The notes under the pieces are model-generated. The model saw nothing but the letters and a program-made list of their open reading frames with translations. It was not told the DNA's origin and did no database searches. Shown here in pieces: positions 62,013 through 64,000 of a stretch of 64,000 bases of DNA. The DNA is taken from contig NC_092019.1 of assembly GCF_042242105.1 (NCBI RefSeq), positions 21,938,828-22,002,827 of the forward strand. The letters are read 5' to 3'. Both the position numbers and the translations under genes were made by a program. Positions within the stretch are counted from its first letter, which is position 1. The number at the start of each line of letters is the position of its first letter. The stretch is from Pempheris klunzingeri. Its lineage: Eukaryota; Chordata; Actinopteri; Acropomatiformes; Pempheridae.

Positions 62013-63840
62013 ATTATAGGAACTGAAACATTGTTTGGAACAGAGCAGCAGAGCAATAACAAGGCTGAATTTCCAACACAGATCACCCACTTTGGAAGAA
62101 CACACCCTCACAGAAACATGCAGATTAGACAACATGCAGTCATATGCATGCTGTCTAATCTGCATGTCTCCTTTGCATTTAGACAAAGGAAACATGCAGA
62201 TTCTGCTTGAACATTAACTACTTAGATTTGTAGTTGGCTCTATCGATGCCAATGTTTCTCTTGCGCAAAATCCAAGTACAGTCTCACAGAGCACTAGCAT
62301 GGCAATAGACTCAGTTTTGTTCAGTTCCTAAATTGCTTGGTGGAAAAAGTCATCATTATTAGTTATTGGCCTTATCGTGTGAGGTGCTTTTTTAACTTAC
62401 ACTTGATGTCTAGAGAGATGAGTCTCTCATAGACCAGAGTGGTGTTGGGGTAGTAGACCCTGCAGCCCAGGAGCTGCCCGTTGTGCATGGGTCTGGGTGT
62501 GAAGGTGAGGGTGCTGGAGAGTACCGCTGTGTTGCTCTCCTCCAGGTAGTCAGAGGTGAACTCGGGGTCGGGCAGATAGTCTGTGTACATCCACTGGATC
62601 TCTGGAGTCATGTCGGGGCAGTTGTCCGGGGCATAGCATGTCAGCTCCAGATTCTCATCACTGACAATCTCCTCTGGCACGTCGATGTTGGGTTGATCTG
62701 GTGGACGGGAGAACAAAGACATTACTGGTTTCGTTAAAGGAACAATAACAGGTGGACGTTGTTTGTACAGCAGCATTGTATCTACATGCAGCGATGCGGC
62801 TCAAAGTTAAGCAGAAAGCTACAGCAAATACAATGTGCCGATCAATAACACAAGCTTAAAAGATTAAAAACACAAACATAAAATGAGTAGCAAAAAAGGA
62901 TGGAAATGAAAAAGCTTGAAAAACATGAATGCTGGAAAGGCAAAGTTACCCCAAATTAGAGCATCAGTAAACAGCAAGCTTGCAACACACTACATATTGT
63001 GCACTGTTTATTGCTTTCTTCAGTTTTATTCCTGTAATAAAAAGGGTTTCAATGCACACATTAATGAATTTGGCCAATGGTGATTTATAACTGAATGGTG
63101 ACTGTTGCTTGCTTGGTCGAACACATATTTCAATGGTTTGTGTTAAAGTGATTAAAGGCAAAGCTCTTATAATCATTACAGTGAATGGTAATTTCATTAT
63201 TTCTATTATTTTAAAAATATATTTCTGGTTTAGTGGTTACAGTTGAATGTACATTCCCCTCTGGTCAGTGACTTACCCAGAACTTTGAGCTCGGCATAGT
63301 CTGGGAACGTATACATGTTGGCTCCACCGAGGTCAGCACGAAAGTAGTATCTCCCTGAGTGCTCCGTGCCAATGTTGTTGATGAGCAGAGTGCAGTTCCT
63401 CTGGTGCAGGTCGCCCAGCAGCTTGGTACGGCCCTTGTAGCTCTCGTGCACGATGTCTGTGCGCGTTTTGAAGACAACAGGTGGGAAGAGCTGAGGGTAC
63501 GGCTGGCCGAAGTACCAGATGCCATGAACGCCACGGTACGGCCTGATACCAGACGGATACATGAAGGTGCACGGGATGACCACACAGGAGTTTGTCATGG
63601 CCGAGATGTCCCGAGGTACCCAAACGTTCCACTGGCAACTGGCATCTAGGTGGAGATCAGGGACAGATGTTGAGTGATTACAGAAATCCTCTCCAAAGGT
63701 GTCAAATCACTGAATGCATAGTGATAAGGTATGATGAAAGAATATATCTACTATGTCTACCATCAAACTAGGAAGAGGTACAGGAATTTATTACCATTGA
63801 TGATCAATAGCAGTGGTAAGAGCAGCTCCAAACACCACAT
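57172..63840 (-). CDS. mag: Myelin-associated glycoprotein (Siglec-4)
   Basis: Ten coding exons: 63840-63795, 63645-63277, 62697-62401, 61560-61303, 60147-59887, 59627-59319, 58778-58679, 58056-57960, 57687-57634 and 57330-57172. The model gives 649 residues (mammalian MAG 626). Leader MWCLELLLPLLLIIN; V-set with NSCVVIPCTF, HGIWYFGQPYP, FKTRTDIVHES, RNCTLLI and YYFRADLGG, all close to mammalian MAG; four C2-set domains, the first with PDNCPDMTPEIQW; a transmembrane helix (MMAVIVGTIGGVAVIAFII). The arginine of YYFR is R118, the sialic-acid-binding residue number of mammalian MAG. Tail: Y565 (LYYSAV), Y619 (LNYAAL, ITIM) and Y643 (SNYTEI). MAG on oligodendrocytes binds gangliosides and sialylated glycoproteins on axons. 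The least certain exon is 58056-57960: the frame stays open upstream (SDYVTPSP), so a longer isoform with an unseen extra exon is possible. A 54-base exon (57687-57634, LKTELLGSKFNS) could be alternatively spliced, as tail exons of mammalian MAG are. Confidence 0.92.
61708..61730. repeat. (TA)n tract left of MITE copy 2
   Basis: TA dinucleotide run abutting the left end of the MITE. The element inserted in, or expanded, a TA-rich target. Confidence 0.9.
61731..61966. mobile_element. MITE, Tc1/mariner-like, copy 2
   Basis: 236-bp copy of the element at 8316-8553, with almost perfect inverted ends (CACTGTTGCCCATAAAGTTG at the left, its reverse complement at the right) and TA on both sides. It lies in the MAG intron between exons 62401-62697 and 61303-61560. 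Better end identity suggests a younger insertion than copy 1. Confidence 0.9.
61967..62009. repeat. (TA)n tract right of MITE copy 2
   Basis: TA dinucleotide run of about 43 bases directly after the MITE's right end. Confidence 0.9.
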
Positions 63841-64000
63841 GGTCTCTGCTCAACGCTGGACCATAGACCTCTGCAACAAATAACATCCTGTCAGTCACAG
63901 CACATGCATCACCAACAGCAAAAAAAAACCCTGAAATGTCTTGTTTACAGCATCGGTGTTGCTGTCTGACTCACACACTGAATATACACAAAATGTGTCT
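63841..64000 (-). other. MAG 5' flank
   Basis: About 160 bases upstream of the MAG start codon. A possible acceptor just before the leader is visible (minus-strand ttgcagaggtct near 63870), so the promoter is probably outside the window. Confidence 0.35.

Overview
This is vertebrate nuclear DNA, almost certainly from a teleost fish and probably a percomorph. The genes are multi-exon with phase-1 immunoglobulin (Ig) exons. The background holds teleost interspersed repeats, a decayed Rex3-type LINE ending in a (GATG)n-like tail, TA-flanked MITEs and dinucleotide microsatellites. The species call is inference. I see no bacterial, CRISPR or virus-like element. All exon models were read by eye from GT-AG borders, reading frame and domain logic; no transcript was available.

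The window is a Siglec (sialic-acid-binding Ig-like lectin) cluster with seven gene models and one IRG-family quasi-GTPase. At 1.1-6.7 kb (+) lies a six-Ig, MAG-like inhibitory Siglec. Tail to tail with it at 16.1-7.7 kb (-) is an eight-Ig CD22 whose tail carries ITIMs and the YENV Grb2 site known from mammalian CD22. At 18.7-17.6 kb (-) is a single-coding-exon IRG-like protein that has lost its P-loop. Four tandem five-Ig Siglec paralogues follow on the minus strand: A (26.3-22.2 kb), B (33.3-28.5 kb), C (40.6-36.1 kb) and D (49.4-45.5 kb). At 63.8-57.2 kb (-) is a clear MAG (Siglec-4) orthologue with the sialic-acid arginine at residue 118, the same number as in mammalian MAG. MAG next to CD22 is also the mammalian arrangement.

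The most interesting observation concerns A-D. Their ectodomains are highly similar and over long stretches nearly identical, introns included. Their tails are not. A, B and C end in tyrosine motifs of ITIM/ITSM type (VEYxx[IL], TEYAEI, VYSNV or LYSNV). D instead has a different transmembrane exon and a short tail with a canonical ITAM (DRTYMSL, eight residues, YDVI). The homology between D and the others stops abruptly inside the last Ig exon. This is the layout of a paired inhibitory/activating receptor set kept alike outside the cell by gene conversion or recent duplication, with signalling encoded in cis by an ITAM rather than through an adaptor such as DAP12. An orphan promoter-plus-leader exon (43.6-44.2 kb) marks either a lost fifth copy or an alternative first exon for C.

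The remaining intergenic DNA is AT-rich and holds untranslated exons, poly(A) candidates, segmental-duplication flanks and repeats. About 19.1-21.5 kb and 53.2-56.1 kb contain nothing I can identify.
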